A stretch of DNA of 64,000 nucleotides, from assembly GCF_014647315.1 (NCBI RefSeq), contig NZ_BMOY01000008.1, forward strand, positions 16,614 through 80,613, given 5' to 3'. The position numbers and the translations under genes are program-made. The notes beneath the pieces were generated by a model that worked only from the letters and a program-made list of their open reading frames with translations, was not told where the DNA came from and searched no databases. The stretch comes from Paenalicyclobacillus cellulosilyticus. Lineage in GTDB: Bacteria > Bacillota > Bacilli > Alicyclobacillales > Alicyclobacillaceae. Below, piece by piece: positions 39,818 through 49,688 of this stretch (its first letter is position 1; each line of letters starts with the position of its first letter).

Positions 39818-42800
39818 TCAGTCTCCCACGCCGCGCAACTCCAGGTTCAGGCTCAGCTTTTCGCCCGTATCCTCGTCGTCCTCGCTCTCTCTCATGACAA
39901 TCTCCTGTTCGTCTTCGCTGAGGATCTTCACGTCCATGCCCAAGCTCTGCAATTCCTTGATCAGCACCTTGAAGGACTCCGGCACACCCGGCTCCGGCAC
40001 GTTCTCGCCCTTGACAATCGCTTCGTACGTCTTCACGCGGCCCACGACGTCGTCCGACTTGACGGTGAGGATCTCCTGCAGGGTGTACGCCGCACCGTAC
40101 GCCTCGAGCGCCCACACCTCCATCTCGCCGAACCGCTGACCGCCGAACTGGGCCTTGCCGCCGAGCGGCTGCTGGGTGACCAGGGAGTACGGACCGGTGG
40201 AACGGGCGTGGATCTTGTCGTCGACCAGGTGGGCCAGTTTCATCATGTACACGTAACCCACCGTCACCCGGTTGTCGAACGGCTCCCCGGTGCGCCCGTC
40301 AAACAACTGCTGCTTGCCGTCGCGCGGCAGGCCGGCTTCCTCCAAGGTATCGAACACGTCCTCCGCCCGCGCCCCGTCGAACACCGGCGTCGCGATGTGG
40401 ATGCCGAGCGCCTTGGCGGCCATGCCGAGATGCGTCTCCAACACCTGCCCGATGTTCATGCGGGACGGCACGCCCAGCGGGTTGAGGACAATCTCCACCG
40501 GTGTCCCGTCGGCCAAGAACGGCATGTCTTCCTCCGGCAGGATGCGGGCCACGACACCCTTGTTCCCGTGGCGGCCGGCCATCTTGTCGCCTTCCGAGAT
40601 CTTGCGCTTCTGGGCCACGTACACCCGCACCAGCTGGTTGACGCCCGCCGGCAACTCGTCCCCGTTCTCGCGCGTGAACACCTTCACGTCCACCACGATG
40701 CCCGATCCGCCGTGCGGCACGCGCAGCGAGGTGTCGCGCACCTCCCGCGCCTTCTCCCCGAAGATGGCGTGCAGCAACCGCTCCTCGGCCGTCAGCTCCG
40801 TGACGCCTTTCGGGGTCACCTTGCCGACGAGGATATCGCCCGCCCGGATTTCCGCGCCGATGCGGATGATGCCGCGCTCATCCAGGTTTTTGAGCGCATC
40901 CTCACCGACGTTCGGGATGTCGCGCGTGATCTCCTCGGGTCCGAGCTTGGTGTCGCGCGCCTCCACCTCGTACTCCTCGATGTGGATGGAGGTATAGATG
41001 TCCTCCTTCACGACCTTCTCGGAGAGGAGGATGGCGTCCTCGTAGTTGTAACCCTCCCATGTCATGAACGCGACGAGCACGTTGCGGCCCAGCGCCAGCT
41101 CGCCGTGGTCCGTCGCCGGGCCGTCGGCGATGATGTCGCCCGCCTTGACAAACTGTCCTTCACGGACGATGGGACGCTGGTTGATGCACGTGTTCTGGTT
41201 GGAGCGGGCGAATTTGAGCAGCTTGTATTTATCGAGATCGCCCTTGACCTCTTTGCCATCGACATAGGAGACACTCCGCACCCAGATCTCGCGCGCGGTC
41301 ACCCGCTCGACAATCCCGTCGCGCCGCGCCACCACGCATACACCCGAGTCTTTGGCCGCCTGGTGCTCCATGCCCGTGCCGACCAAGGGCGCCTCGGTGA
41401 CAAGGAGAGGCACGGCCTGACGCTGCATGTTCGAACCCATCAAGGCACGGTTCGCGTCATCGTTCTCGAGGAACGGGATGAGCGCCGTCGCCACCGAGAC
41501 AACCTGCTTCGGGGAGACGTCCATGTAATCGACGCGATCGCGCGGGACGGTGAGGATGTCGCCCCGGTAGCGGGCGAACACCTCTTCCTCGGCGAAGCGC
41601 CCGTCTTCCGTCAGCGGTGCGTTCGCCTGCGCCACGACGTAGTTTTCTTCCTCATCGGCCGTTAAGTAGTCGATTTGTTCCGTCACCCGCCCGGTGTCGG
41701 GATCGACCCGGCGGTACGGCGTTTCGATGAAGCCGTACTCGTTCACGCGGGCGTACGTGGACAGCGAGTTGATGAGCCCGATGTTCGGGCCTTCCGGCGT
41801 CTCGATGGGGCACATCCGCCCATAGTGAGAGTAGTGGACGTCACGCACTTCAAAGCCGGCGCGCTCCCGCGTCAAGCCGCCGGGACCCAGCGCCGAAAGG
41901 CGGCGCTTGTGCGTCAGCTCGGCCAACGGGTTGGTTTGGTCCATAAACTGCGACAGCTGGCTCGAGCCGAAAAACTCTTTGATAGCGGCGATGACCGGCC
42001 GGATGTTGATGAGCGCTTGCGGCGTGAGCGCGTTGGCGTCCTGAATGGACATCCGCTCGCGGACCACGCGCTCCATGCGCGACAAGCCGATGCGGAACTG
42101 GTTTTGCAACAACTCGCCGACGGAACGCAACCGCCGGTTGCCCAGGTGGTCAATGTCATCCGTCGAACCCACACCGTGCAGCAGGTTGAAAAAGTAGCTG
42201 ACGGCCGCGATGATATCCGCCGGCAGGATGTGCTTCACGTTGCGGTCAATCGACCCGTTGCCGATGACGTGCAGGACGCGGCCGTCTTCGTTCGGGCTGA
42301 AGATCTTGACCATCTGAACCTCGATGCCGTCCTGCCCGTCGACAAGCCCCGGGGTGCCGCGCAAGCGCACCCGGCCGACGTTGCCCTCAAGGTAGGGCGT
42401 GATCTTGTCGAGCAGGCGCCGGTCGATGACCTGCCCCGCCTCCGCGATGACCTCGCCCGTGTCGGCATCGATCAACGACTCGGCCAGGCGTTGGTTGAGG
42501 AGGCGGTTTTTCAGGTGCAGTTTTTTATTGATCTTGTACCGGCCCACCGCCGCGAGGTCGTAGCGGCGGGGATCGAAGAAGCGTGAGGTCAACAGAGCCC
42601 GTGCGTTCTCCAGCGTGGGCGGTTCGCCCGGGCGCAGGCGTTCGTAGATCTCCACCAGCGCGCGTTCCGTCGAGTCCGTGGTATCCTTGTCCAACGTGTT
42701 GCGCAGGTACTCGTCCTCGCCGAACAGGCTGATGATCTCCTGGTCGGACGACAATCCGAGCGCCCGCAACAGCACGGTGATGGGCAGCTTCCGGGTGCGG

Positions 42801-43351
42801 TCAATCCGCACGTAGACGATGTCCTTGGCGTCCGTCTCAAACTCCAGCCAGGCGCCGCGGTTGGGGATCACGGTGGCCGCGTACGTGCGCTTGCCGTTCT
42901 TATCCACCTTGCTGCTGTAATAGACGCTGGGCGAGCGCACGAGCTGGCTGACGATGACGCGCTCCGCGCCGTTGATGATGAAGGTGCCGGTCTCGGTCAT
43001 GAGCGGGAAATCGCCCATGAACACTTCCTGTTCCTTGACCTCGCCGGTTTCCTTGTTCAGCAAGCGCACCTTGACGCGCAGCGGCGCGGCATAGGTCACG
43101 TCGCGCTCCTTGGCTTCTTCCACGGTGTACTTGGGTTCGCCGAGGCTGTAATCGATGAACTCGAGCACAAGGTTGCCGGTGAAATCCGTGATGGGCGAGA
43201 TGTCTTGAAACATCTCCCGCAGGCCTTCGCGCAGGAACCACTCGTAGGACTTTTGCTGAATCTCAATCAGATTCGGCAGGTCCAGCACTTCGCGGATGCG
43301 CGCGTAGGAGCGGCGTTGCCGCCACCCGTAATTCACCATGTGTCCCCGCAA
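39818..43351 (-). CDS. rpoB: DNA-directed RNA polymerase subunit beta
   Basis: Beta, 1177 residues. The rifampicin region [20 protein letters not shown] and following [11 protein letters not shown] look sensitive-type. [22 protein letters not shown] and the beta flap are present. The C-terminus has an acidic end ([20 protein letters not shown]). The start is taken as the TTG at 43351, six bases past GAGGGGTG, because it aligns with the B. subtilis N-terminus residue for residue. A GTG at 43360 is the alternative. Confidence 0.98.
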   Translation of the reverse strand: MRGHMVNYGWRQRRSYARIREVLDLPNLIEIQQKSYEWFLREGLREMFQDISPITDFTGNLVLEFIDYSLGEPKYTVEEAKERDVTYAAPLRVKVRLLNKETGEVKEQEVFMGDFPLMTETGTFIINGAERVIVSQLVRSPSVYYSSKVDKNGKRTYAATVIPNRGAWLEFETDAKDIVYVRIDRTRKLPITVLLRALGLSSDQEIISLFGEDEYLRNTLDKDTTDSTERALVEIYERLRPGEPPTLENARALLTSRFFDPRRYDLAAVGRYKINKKLHLKNRLLNQRLAESLIDADTGEVIAEAGQVIDRRLLDKITPYLEGNVGRVRLRGTPGLVDGQDGIEVQMVKIFSPNEDGRVLHVIGNGSIDRNVKHILPADIIAAVSYFFNLLHGVGSTDDIDHLGNRRLRSVGELLQNQFRIGLSRMERVVRERMSIQDANALTPQALINIRPVIAAIKEFFGSSQLSQFMDQTNPLAELTHKRRLSALGPGGLTRERAGFEVRDVHYSHYGRMCPIETPEGPNIGLINSLSTYARVNEYGFIETPYRRVDPDTGRVTEQIDYLTADEEENYVVAQANAPLTEDGRFAEEEVFARYRGDILTVPRDRVDYMDVSPKQVVSVATALIPFLENDDANRALMGSNMQRQAVPLLVTEAPLVGTGMEHQAAKDSGVCVVARRDGIVERVTAREIWVRSVSYVDGKEVKGDLDKYKLLKFARSNQNTCINQRPIVREGQFVKAGDIIADGPATDHGELALGRNVLVAFMTWEGYNYEDAILLSEKVVKEDIYTSIHIEEYEVEARDTKLGPEEITRDIPNVGEDALKNLDERGIIRIGAEIRAGDILVGKVTPKGVTELTAEERLLHAIFGEKAREVRDTSLRVPHGGSGIVVDVKVFTRENGDELPAGVNQLVRVYVAQKRKISEGDKMAGRHGNKGVVARILPEEDMPFLADGTPVEIVLNPLGVPSRMNIGQVLETHLGMAAKALGIHIATPVFDGARAEDVFDTLEEAGLPRDGKQQLFDGRTGEPFDNRVTVGYVYMMKLAHLVDDKIHARSTGPYSLVTQQPLGGKAQFGGQRFGEMEVWALEAYGAAYTLQEILTVKSDDVVGRVKTYEAIVKGENVPEPGVPESFKVLIKELQSLGMDVKILSEDEQEIVMRESEDDEDTGEKLSLNLELRGVGD

Positions 43352-43374
43352 AACCGTCACCCCTCATGCCGAAG

Positions 43375-43414
43375 TCGATTGCGTCACGGGCAGACAAATT
43401 GCGAAACGGGCAGA
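43375..43414. repeat. 20-bp tandem repeat in the rpoB leader
   Basis: Two adjacent 20-base copies (43375-43394 and 43395-43414) sharing ATTGCG and ACGGGCAGA blocks lie between a terminator-like hairpin and the rpoB start codon. No function is evident. Confidence 0.6.
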
Positions 43415-43450
43415 GAAAAAATAAAATGGGGTTGTCGGAAACCACATTTT
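43414..43450 (-). terminator. Terminator-like hairpin (possible attenuator) in the rpoB leader
   Basis: On the minus strand AAAATGTGG pairs with CCCCATTTT (one mismatch) around a 10-base loop and is followed by ATTTTTTC. It lies about 100 bases downstream of the rpoB promoter and 65 before the start codon. It could attenuate rpoBC or stop upstream read-through. Confidence 0.6.
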
Positions 43451-43548
43451 GCACAGAGGACCGCAGTATTCAGCGATTACCAGACGGGGAAGGTTTTATT
43501 CATCACCACCGGGGAAACGTACACTCCTCGACAGTTATGCATTATAAG

Positions 43549-43577
43549 ACTATACCACAGGAACTCGGCCGCGTCAA
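43549..43577 (-). promoter_or_regulatory. Sigma-A promoter of rpoBC
   Basis: TTGACG (43577-43572) and TATAGT (43554-43549) with a 17-base spacer. A second TATAAT lies a few bases downstream. This gives a leader of roughly 190 bases. Confidence 0.75.
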
Positions 43578-43591
43578 ACACACCCCTCGTG

Positions 43592-44193
43592 TCAACCGCC
43601 ATTGGCCCGGATGCAGCGAAAGACATGGTAGCCCGCGTCTCTCGCCACGGTCTCCACGCTGGCAAATTGTTGCTCCAGATAGGCTTTGGCGCTGGGGGCG
43701 CCTTGCTTTTTCTGTATGACGACCCAGAGCGCTCCGCCAGGCACCAGGTGATGACGCGATTCGGTGAACAGGCGCCACACCACAGCCTTGCCGGCACGGA
43801 CAGGCGGGTTGAGGAGGATGGCATCCGCCGCCAGGTCAGGGACTGCGGCAAAGCCGTCGCTCACGAACACCTCGGCCCGCCCGCCGAGGCACTGAACATT
43901 CTCGCGTGCCAACGCGACCGCCCGCTCATTGACATCGAGCAGAACCCAGCGCGTCCGCGGATACACGGTGCCCAGCAAGCCACAGGGCCATAGCCGCAGC
44001 CGAGATCGACACACAAGCCTGTCGCAGGCAACTCGGCAGCTTCCACAAGCAGCCGCGTCCCAAAGTCCAGCCTGCGTTTCGCGAACACCCCGGCATCCGT
44101 CCACAACCGCACTGCGACACCCCGCGCCGACACCTCCATCACATTTCGGTCGTGGCCGGACTGTGGTCGATGAACATAATAGTGCTCCGACAT
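43592..44193 (-). pseudogene. ybxB: Frameshifted class I SAM methyltransferase (YbxB/RsmC-like)
   Basis: The gene encodes a YbxB-type methyltransferase related to 16S rRNA guanine-N2 methyltransferase RsmC. Its N-terminal half (MSEHYY..., DAGVFAKRRLDFG, VDLGCGYGPV) is in one frame. The C-terminal half (GLLGTVYPRTRWVLLDVNERAV, ILLNPPVRAGK, IQKKQGAPSA) is in another. Adding one G at about 43980, where GTGGCTT would become GTGGGCTT, restores a 200-residue protein that matches the family throughout. The SAM and NPP motifs are otherwise intact, so this is either a very recent lesion or a sequencing error in a G run. It lies between rplL and rpoB, as in B. subtilis. Confidence 0.88.
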
Positions 44194-44350
44194 GGGCGAC
44201 TCCCCCTTCCGCAGGCGAGCGGATGTCCTCCCCCGCCGCGCAGGTCACGAAAACAGGAAGCACCCTGCACGGGGTGACGCCGCCCCGCCAGGATGCCTCG
44301 TTTAACCGCGGCTTGCATTGCCCGCCACCGTCGCCGGGATGGCCGGGAGC

Positions 44351-44725
44351 TTACTTGATCTCGACCGTTGCACCCGCCTCGGTGAGCTTCGCCTTGATGG
44401 CCTCCGCCTCTTCCTTCGAAACCTTCTCCTTGACCGGCTTCGGCGCGCCGTCCACCAGGTCCTTGGCCTCCTTCAAGCCGAGGCCCGTGATCTCGCGCAC
44501 CACCTTGATGACGTTGATCTTCGACGCACCCGCATTGGTCAGGATGACGTCGAACTCGGTCTGCTCGACCACTTCTTCCGCCGCACCGCCGGCCGCTGCG
44601 CCGCCGACGACCGCCACGGGAGCGGCCGCCGTCACACCGTACTTCTCCTCAATGGCCTTCACCAGTTCATTGAGTTCCAACACCGTCATCTTGTCGATGG
44701 CTTCCAGGATGTTTTCAATGGTCAC
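44351..44725 (-). CDS. rplL: 50S ribosomal protein L7/L12
   Basis: L7/L12, 124 residues, forms the stalk that recruits translational GTPases. An N-terminal dimerisation helix, an Ala/Gly hinge (about 34-50) and the conserved C-terminal domain ([27 protein letters not shown]) are present. It follows rplJ by 34 bases. Confidence 0.99.
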   Translation of the reverse strand: MTIENILEAIDKMTVLELNELVKAIEEKYGVTAAAPVAVVGGAAAGGAAEEVVEQTEFDVILTNAGASKINVIKVVREITGLGLKEAKDLVDGAPKPVKEKVSKEEAEAIKAKLTEAGATVEIK

Positions 44726-44759
44726 GGAAAACCCTCCTTCGAATCATGTGGCAATGCCC

Positions 44760-45272
44760 TCACTCGGCTGCCGCCTCCGGCGCGCCTCCCGCGCGCTGTT
44801 CGGCGACCTGCTTGATGGCATACGCGAAGTTGCGGATGGGTGCCTGCAGGACACTGAGCAACATGGCCAGCAACCCGTCGCGGGACGGCAGGTTCGCCAA
44901 ATCCGCCACCTGCGCCGCATCGACGATTCGTCCCTCGACGACGCCGCCCTTGATTTCCAACGCCTTGTGATTGCGGGCAAAGTCGTTGAGAATCTTCGCA
45001 GGCGCCACCGGATCGTCATAGCTGAACGCCCACGCCGACGGACCGCTCAGGAACGGTTCAATGCCATCGACCTGCGCTTGTTGTGCCGCGAGCCGCGTGA
45101 GGGTGTTCTTCAACACCTTGAATTCAATGCCGGCTTGGCGCAACTGACGGCGCAGTTCCGTCACCTCCGCGACGTTCAAGCCGCGGTAGTCGGTGACGAT
45201 GGCGCTCTTGCTGCGCGAAAACTTGTCCGCAATCTCCCGGACCAACTGCTGTTTCTCCTCACGCACCGCCAA
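44760..45272 (-). CDS. rplJ: 50S ribosomal protein L10
   Basis: L10, 170 residues, the stalk base that holds L7/L12 dimers. It shows [28 protein letters not shown] and [22 protein letters not shown] at 45272 is the chosen start, with a GGGGGGTG run 9-16 bases upstream; a GTG two codons later is possible. Preceded by an L10 leader. Confidence 0.97.
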   Translation of the reverse strand: MAVREEKQQLVREIADKFSRSKSAIVTDYRGLNVAEVTELRRQLRQAGIEFKVLKNTLTRLAAQQAQVDGIEPFLSGPSAWAFSYDDPVAPAKILNDFARNHKALEIKGGVVEGRIVDAAQVADLANLPSRDGLLAMLLSVLQAPIRNFAYAIKQVAEQRAGGAPEAAAE

Positions 45273-45352
45273 CTTGTGTCACACCCCCCATCCGTCGCCA
45301 TCCTACCAGGCGATCTGTGAAGACGAAGCCGCAGACGGCGCGCCGTCGCATG

Positions 45353-45470
45353 AAAAAGGGCCGCGCCCATGCAGAGGGCGCGACCCGGCCACATATCGTC
45401 GCGTGTCGCGAACCTCGGCAGGCGGTGACTCACCATTATCCGGTACGCCGGACCTGCTGTCTACGGTTCA
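45353..45470 (-). promoter_or_regulatory. L10 (rplJ) autoregulatory leader with attenuator terminator
   Basis: The leader contains the conserved segments ACCGTAGACAGCAGGT, ATAATGG and GCCTGCCGAGGT of the Firmicute L10 leader. A strong terminator hairpin (45358-45386, 11 pairs) with TTTTT at 45357-45353 follows. Binding of L10 or the L10-L12 complex to such leaders lowers rplJL expression (family knowledge). Confidence 0.88.
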
Positions 45471-45488
45471 TCTTCATACCGCTCTATA

Positions 45489-45518
45489 GCTATACCACAT
45501 ACCGACCGGCCGAATCAA
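45489..45518 (-). promoter_or_regulatory. Promoter of rplJL
   Basis: TTGATT (45518-45513) and TATAGC (45494-45489) are 18 bases apart, just upstream of the L10 leader. Confidence 0.55.
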
Positions 45519-45550
45519 CCCGCCGGACGCCTCTCTTCGCCGACAGCCCG

Positions 45551-46255
45551 TCACTGTCCGACAGCCAACGCGCGCAACGGATTGATCTTAATGCCCGGGC
45601 CCATCGTGCTGCTGATGGTGACGTTTCGAATGTATTGACCCTTGGCCGCCGCCGGTTTTGCCTTTTGAATGGCATCCATCAGGGTGACGTAGTTTTCAAG
45701 CAGCTTCTCGGTATCGAACGACACCTTGCCGATGGGCGCATGCACATTGCCTTGCTTGTCGACGCGGTACTCAATCTTACCCGCCTTGATCTCCTGCACC
45801 GCACGCGCCACCTCGAACGTGACGGTGCCGGTCTTCGGGTTCGGCATCAGGCCCTTCGGGCCGAGGATGCGGCCCAAGCGGCCGACGCTGCCCATCATGT
45901 CCGGCGTCGCGACCACGACGTCGAAGTCGAACCAACCTTGCTGGACCTTTTGAATCAGGTCTTCATCCCCGACGTAATCCGCACCGGCCGCTTCGGCTTC
46001 CTTCGCCTTCTCACCCTTGGCGAACACGAGCACACGCGCGGTCTTGCCCGTACCGTGAGGGAGGACGACCGCGCCACGCACTTGCTGGTCCTGCCGCTTG
46101 GGATCGATGCCGAGACGCACCGCCACCTCCACCGTTTCGTCGAACTTGGCGGTCGCGGTCTGCTTCAGCAGTTCAAACGCCTCGCGCGGGTCGTACGCCT
46201 TCGTCTTGTCGATCAGCTTTGCCGCTTCAATCAACCGTTTGGAACGATACGCCAT
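45551..46255 (-). CDS. rplA: 50S ribosomal protein L1
   Basis: L1, 234 residues, forms the mobile stalk at the E site. It has [41 protein letters not shown] and a C-terminal [13 protein letters not shown]. Start ATG at 46255 with AGGAGGTG upstream. It is co-transcribed with rplK. Confidence 0.98.
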   Translation of the reverse strand: MAYRSKRLIEAAKLIDKTKAYDPREAFELLKQTATAKFDETVEVAVRLGIDPKRQDQQVRGAVVLPHGTGKTARVLVFAKGEKAKEAEAAGADYVGDEDLIQKVQQGWFDFDVVVATPDMMGSVGRLGRILGPKGLMPNPKTGTVTFEVARAVQEIKAGKIEYRVDKQGNVHAPIGKVSFDTEKLLENYVTLMDAIQKAKPAAAKGQYIRNVTISSTMGPGIKINPLRALAVGQ

Positions 46256-46360
46256 ACTGCACACCTCCTGTGGTCCATGCGGTACACAGACCTCCCACAT
46301 CCGGACCGCTGCAAAGCGAAGCGGTCCGACCAGGGTGCGACAAGCCCGCCACACCCTGAC

Positions 46361-46789
46361 TCAGTCCACCACCTCGATGCCCATGCTGCGCGCGGTGCCC
46401 TCAATCATCCGCATCGCCGCTTCCACGCTCGCCGCGTTCAGATCGGGCATCTTCTGCTCGGCGATGGCGCGCACTTGCGCCCGCGTGACGGTCCCGACCT
46501 TTTTCCGGTTCGGTTCGGACGAGCCCGTCTCGATGCCCGCCGCCTTTTTCAGCAGGACTGCGGCAGGCGGGGTCTTGAGTTCAAACGTATACGAGCGATC
46601 CTCGTATACGTAAATGACCACCGGGATGATCAGGCCGACCTGGTCGGCTGTACGCGCGTTGAACTCCTTGCAGAACCCCATGATGTTGCCCACCTGAGCC
46701 TGACCGAGTGCCGGTCCGACCGGAGGTGCAGGGGTCGCCTTTCCTGCCGGAATCTGCAGTTTCACCACTTTGACGACTTTCTTGGGCAA
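46361..46789 (-). CDS. rplK: 50S ribosomal protein L11
   Basis: L11, 142 residues, at the GTPase-associated centre and needed for RelA activation. [28 protein letters not shown] is diagnostic. The start is a TTG at 46789 with AGGAGG eight bases upstream, aligning with the family MAKKV. The open frame upstream is not homologous. Confidence 0.98.
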   Translation of the reverse strand: MPKKVVKVVKLQIPAGKATPAPPVGPALGQAQVGNIMGFCKEFNARTADQVGLIIPVVIYVYEDRSYTFELKTPPAAVLLKKAAGIETGSSEPNRKKVGTVTRAQVRAIAEQKMPDLNAASVEAAMRMIEGTARSMGIEVVD

Positions 46790-46900
46790 AACGTCCACCT
46801 CCTCTGCGCGAGCGACGCACCAACCGGTGCTGCAGACGCCCGCTGTCGTGGTCTGCGGGTCATGCACCCTCCCACAGGACGGGCGGGTTGAGCCCATCCG

Positions 46901-46924
46901 GGGCACGGCATGCGCGCCGTGCCC
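46901..46924 (-). other. Perfect 9-bp hairpin between nusG and rplK
   Basis: GGGCACGGC pairs with GCCGTGCCC around a 6-base loop, 126 bases past the nusG stop. No T tract follows. It may be a processing or pausing element in the 260-base nusG-rplK gap, which otherwise shows nothing clear. Confidence 0.4.
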
Positions 46925-47049
46925 AGCATCTATCAAAGAGCGGAGGCATCCAAAGCGACCGGCGGCCGGCCCGGACCATCCGCTCACAGAAACGGCCTGC
47001 GCATGCAGACCGGTCCTGCCCGAAAATCCTTGCCCGCTTCCGCAGAGAC

Positions 47050-47595
47050 TTACGCCAACTTCTCCACCTGGGCGAAATCCAGCTCCAGCGGTGTCTCCCG
47101 GCCGAACATGGATACCAGGACGCGAAGCTTTTGCTGATCCTCGTGGATCTCCTCCACGGTCCCAATCATGTCGGCAAACGGGCCTTCACAGATGCGCACG
47201 ACTTCTCCCACCGAGAAGTCGACGCGCGTTTTCACCTCATCCGAACCCATCTTGCGCAGGATGGCGCGCACTTCGTGCGGCAGCAGGGGCACAGGTCTTG
47301 TGCTGCCGCCGGGAGCACCGACAAACCCGGTCACCCCCGGGGTGTTGCGGACCAGGTACCAGGAGTCGTCGGTCATGATCATCTCGACCAACACATAGCC
47401 GGGGAAGACCTTCTTCTGCACCACGCGCTTCTTCCCGTTTTTGATCTCAATTTCCTCTTCCGTGGGCACGACGACGCGGAAGATCTTATCCCCCATACCC
47501 ATGGATTGCACCCGGCTCTCGAGATTGGTCTTGACCTTGTTCTCGTAACCGGAGTAGGTATGGATCACATACCAGTGTTTTTCGAGATTCTCCAT
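47050..47595 (-). CDS. nusG: Transcription elongation/termination factor NusG
   Basis: NusG, 181 residues. The NGN domain has [24 protein letters not shown] and [18 protein letters not shown]-terminal KOW domain has [18 protein letters not shown]. It binds the RNA polymerase clamp. It follows secE as usual. Confidence 0.98.
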   Translation of the reverse strand: MENLEKHWYVIHTYSGYENKVKTNLESRVQSMGMGDKIFRVVVPTEEEIEIKNGKKRVVQKKVFPGYVLVEMIMTDDSWYLVRNTPGVTGFVGAPGGSTRPVPLLPHEVRAILRKMGSDEVKTRVDFSVGEVVRICEGPFADMIGTVEEIHEDQQKLRVLVSMFGRETPLELDFAQVEKLA

Positions 47596-47666
47596 GGCTC
47601 AGGGCTGCCCGCCCTGCACCCCCCTGCACCTGATTTCACGACACCCTGTGCGCGACACCCAAGCCG

Positions 47667-47912
47667 TCACAAGAGGCCGATCAGCTGCATGCACCGATAG
47701 ACCGCCACATCGAACGCCCACACCAAGAGGCCCATGATGAAACAGACGAGCAAGGTCGCCGCCGTGTAGTTGACGACCTCACGACGCCGCGGCCAACGCA
47801 CGCGCTTCACCTCGTGCACCGATTCGCGCAAAAACGCGATCACGGCATTGCGCCGGTGGCGAGGTAACCGTGCGACCCTATCGGGCTGGGGCTGTTTCGC
47901 GTTTTCCATCAT
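47667..47912 (-). CDS. secE: Protein translocase subunit SecE
   Basis: SecE, about 81 residues, clamps SecY. It has a basic amphipathic region with FLRESVHEVKRVRWPRRREVV and one C-terminal membrane helix. The start is an ATG pair at 47912/47909 after GCGAGG; an upstream TTG is unlikely. Confidence 0.95.
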   Translation of the reverse strand: MMENAKQPQPDRVARLPRHRRNAVIAFLRESVHEVKRVRWPRRREVVNYTAATLLVCFIMGLLVWAFDVAVYRCMQLIGLL

Positions 47913-47939
47913 CAGGCGCCTCGCTTCCAACCCAGCGCG

Positions 47940-48089
47940 TCAGCGAGTTTCGCGATGCACGGTATGGGTCCGGCAGAACCGGCAGTACTTGCGCAACTCC
48001 AAGCGGTCTGGATCGTTCTTCTTGTTCTTCGTGGTCGTGTAGTTCCGTTGTTTACAATCGGTGCAAGCCAACGTGACGATGACCCGCAT
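47940..48089 (-). CDS. rpmG: 50S ribosomal protein L33
   Basis: L33, 49 residues, with CTDC and CRFC zinc ligands (the 'C+' type) and [21 protein letters not shown]. The ATG at 48089 begins [12 protein letters not shown] after GAGGGGG. It is the first gene of rpmG-secE-nusG. Confidence 0.97.
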   Translation of the reverse strand: MRVIVTLACTDCKQRNYTTTKNKKNDPDRLELRKYCRFCRTHTVHRETR

Positions 48090-48196
48090 TCCATGCACCC
48101 CCTCGGCGAACGGCGACTGTCCCGCTCCCACTTTTCGCGCGCAGTTTCAGGCCGCACCTGCGCCTCACCCATGCCCAGGGAGACGCATACCCGAAT

Positions 48197-48226
48197 AAAG
48201 TAGCATAACGCCACGAGATGTGTCAA
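48197..48226 (-). promoter_or_regulatory. Promoter of rpmG-secE-nusG
   Basis: A perfect TTGACA (48226-48221) and TACTTT (48202-48197) are spaced by 18 bases, about 110 bases before rpmG. The 314-base gap up to sigH otherwise contains one hairpin and no gene. Confidence 0.6.
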
Positions 48227-48243
48227 CGGAGATGACCAACCCA

Positions 48244-48266
48244 CCATCACGCCGTCCGCGTGATGG
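48244..48266 (-). terminator. Hairpin after sigH
   Basis: CCATCACGC pairs with GCGTGATGG around a 5-base loop, about 140 bases past the sigH stop and just upstream of the rpmG promoter. No T tract follows. A direct repeat of GTGATGGATGAT lies alongside. Confidence 0.35.
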
Positions 48267-48403
48267 ATGATCGTGATGGATGATACTATTGTGTCTCCGC
48301 AACGCGCCATGCAAACCCAGGGACCGCGCGTGCACGCAGGGGAAAGCCCATCCGCGCCCGGGCGCCGGCATACGCGACGGACGAGGCGGTCCGCACACAC
48401 GGC

Positions 48404-49051
48404 TCAGCCAGAGACGTTGCGGACCTCCAGATACTTTTCCAACTTGCGCTTGACGCGCTGCAGCGCGTTGTCGATGGACTTGACGTGCCGGTCGAGATCG
48501 ACCGCGATTTCTTGGTATGAACGGCCGTCGAGATACAACATCAGCACCTTGCGCTCCAGATCGCTCAATAACTCAGACATCGTGCTCTCGATGTCATCAA
48601 ACTCCTCCTGATGGATCACGAGCTCCTCCGGATCCGCCACGCGGGCGGTCGAGAGCACGTCCATCAATGTCCGGTCGGAGTCTTCGTCGTAGATGGGCTT
48701 GTCCAGCGAGATGTACGAATTGAGAGGAATGTGCTTTTGGCGCGTCGCGGTCTTGATGGCGGTGATGATCTGGCGAGTGATGCAGAGCTCCGCAAAGGCA
48801 CGGAAAGAAGTCAGCTTGTCCTCGCGATAATCGCGGATGGATTTGTAGAGGCCAATCATGCCCTCCTGCACGATGTCCTCGCGGTCCGCACCAATGAGGA
48901 AATACGAGCGCGCCTTGGCCCGCACGAAATTCCTGTACTTGTGGATCAGATACTCCAGCGCCCCGGTGTCGCCATTGTGCACAGCCTCAACCAGTTCTTC
49001 GTCCGTGCGATCCGCATACGAGCGAAGCGCATTCACGTCTGCTTCTGTCAT
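48404..49051 (-). CDS. sigH: RNA polymerase sigma-H factor
   Basis: Sigma-H, 215 residues, directs early sporulation and transition-state genes. Region 2 (LEYLIHKYRNFVRAKARSYFLIGADREDIVQEGMIGLYKSIRDY) and region 4 (LERKVLMLYLDGRSYQEIAVDL) match the sigma-H family closely. The ATG at 49051 has GGAGTGAT upstream. It lies between yacP and rpmG. Confidence 0.98.
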   Translation of the reverse strand: MTEADVNALRSYADRTDEELVEAVHNGDTGALEYLIHKYRNFVRAKARSYFLIGADREDIVQEGMIGLYKSIRDYREDKLTSFRAFAELCITRQIITAIKTATRQKHIPLNSYISLDKPIYDEDSDRTLMDVLSTARVADPEELVIHQEEFDDIESTMSELLSDLERKVLMLYLDGRSYQEIAVDLDRHVKSIDNALQRVKRKLEKYLEVRNVSG

Positions 49052-49089
49052 CAAAGGCGATCACTCCAGGATGGCGGTCGGATGGCGCA

Positions 49090-49119
49090 ATTATACATTA
49101 TGTAACCTCTTACGATCAA
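49090..49119 (-). promoter_or_regulatory. Sigma-A promoter of sigH
   Basis: TTGATC (49119-49114) and a perfect TATAAT (49095-49090) with an 18-base spacer, directly after the yacP stop. The AT-rich surroundings stand out in this GC-rich region. Confidence 0.75.
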
Positions 49120-49121
49120 CG

Positions 49122-49688
49122 CTAGCTTTCATGGTCCCCGCCCTCGTTGCGCCGCCAACGCTCAAGCAACTCGGCCACATCCGGCTCAATCCGGTCTTCC
49201 ACCTGTCCCAACCGCCGCCCGTCCGCCTCGGCGACGCGCCGCCGCACTTCCGTCTTCACGGCGCGCAGCCGCCGCAACAGTTCATCTGCCGAGATCCGCA
49301 GCGCGCCGCTGCCAAACGCCACCTGCTGTTCCAAGGCGTCCGATGTGGCCACCGTCACCTGCCCGTACACGTCGCGCAGTTCATACGCCAAGCGCTCAAT
49401 CCGCTCGTCCGCCGTCTCGTTGCGGTACGTGTAGACCACCTGCACGCCTTGCCGCTCTTCCGTCACGGCCGCCTCTTCCGTCCGGTACGCATCGAACACC
49501 ACAATCACGGTCTCGCCGGTGTATGCCCGGTATTCTGCCAATTGATCCACCAAGGCTTCCCGCAGGGCTTCCATGTCGTCGATGTCCCGGAACGCCGTGC
49601 GCTTCATGCGGCCAATCACGTTGTACCCGTCGACGATGAGGCAGCGCGCATGCTGCCCGCCTTTAGGCGCGCTGCCGGACCACTTCAT
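49122..49688 (-). CDS. yacP: NYN-domain ribonuclease (YacP/Rae1-like)
   Basis: B. subtilis YacP (Rae1) is a ribosome-associated endonuclease. The protein shows CLIVDGYNVIG, a conserved FDAY segment, NETADERIERLA and ATSDALEQ, typical of the PIN-like NYN fold. The start is unclear. The only in-frame ATG (49688) lies 26 bases inside rlmB and has a weak site. An ATG with a good AAAGGCGGG site lies just before CLIVDGYN but two bases out of frame. See the finding. Confidence 0.9.
   Translation of the reverse strand: MKWSGSAPKGGQHARCLIVDGYNVIGRMKRTAFRDIDDMEALREALVDQLAEYRAYTGETVIVVFDAYRTEEAAVTEERQGVQVVYTYRNETADERIERLAYELRDVYGQVTVATSDALEQQVAFGSGALRISADELLRRLRAVKTEVRRRVAEADGRRLGQVEDRIEPDVAELLERWRRNEGGDHES

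Noticed and set aside
35953..39897. A 1314-codon open frame antisense to rpoC
   Set aside because: It mirrors the rpoC codon pattern in a high-GC gene, has an Arg/His/Asp-rich composition typical of shadow frames, and shows no domain I recognise.
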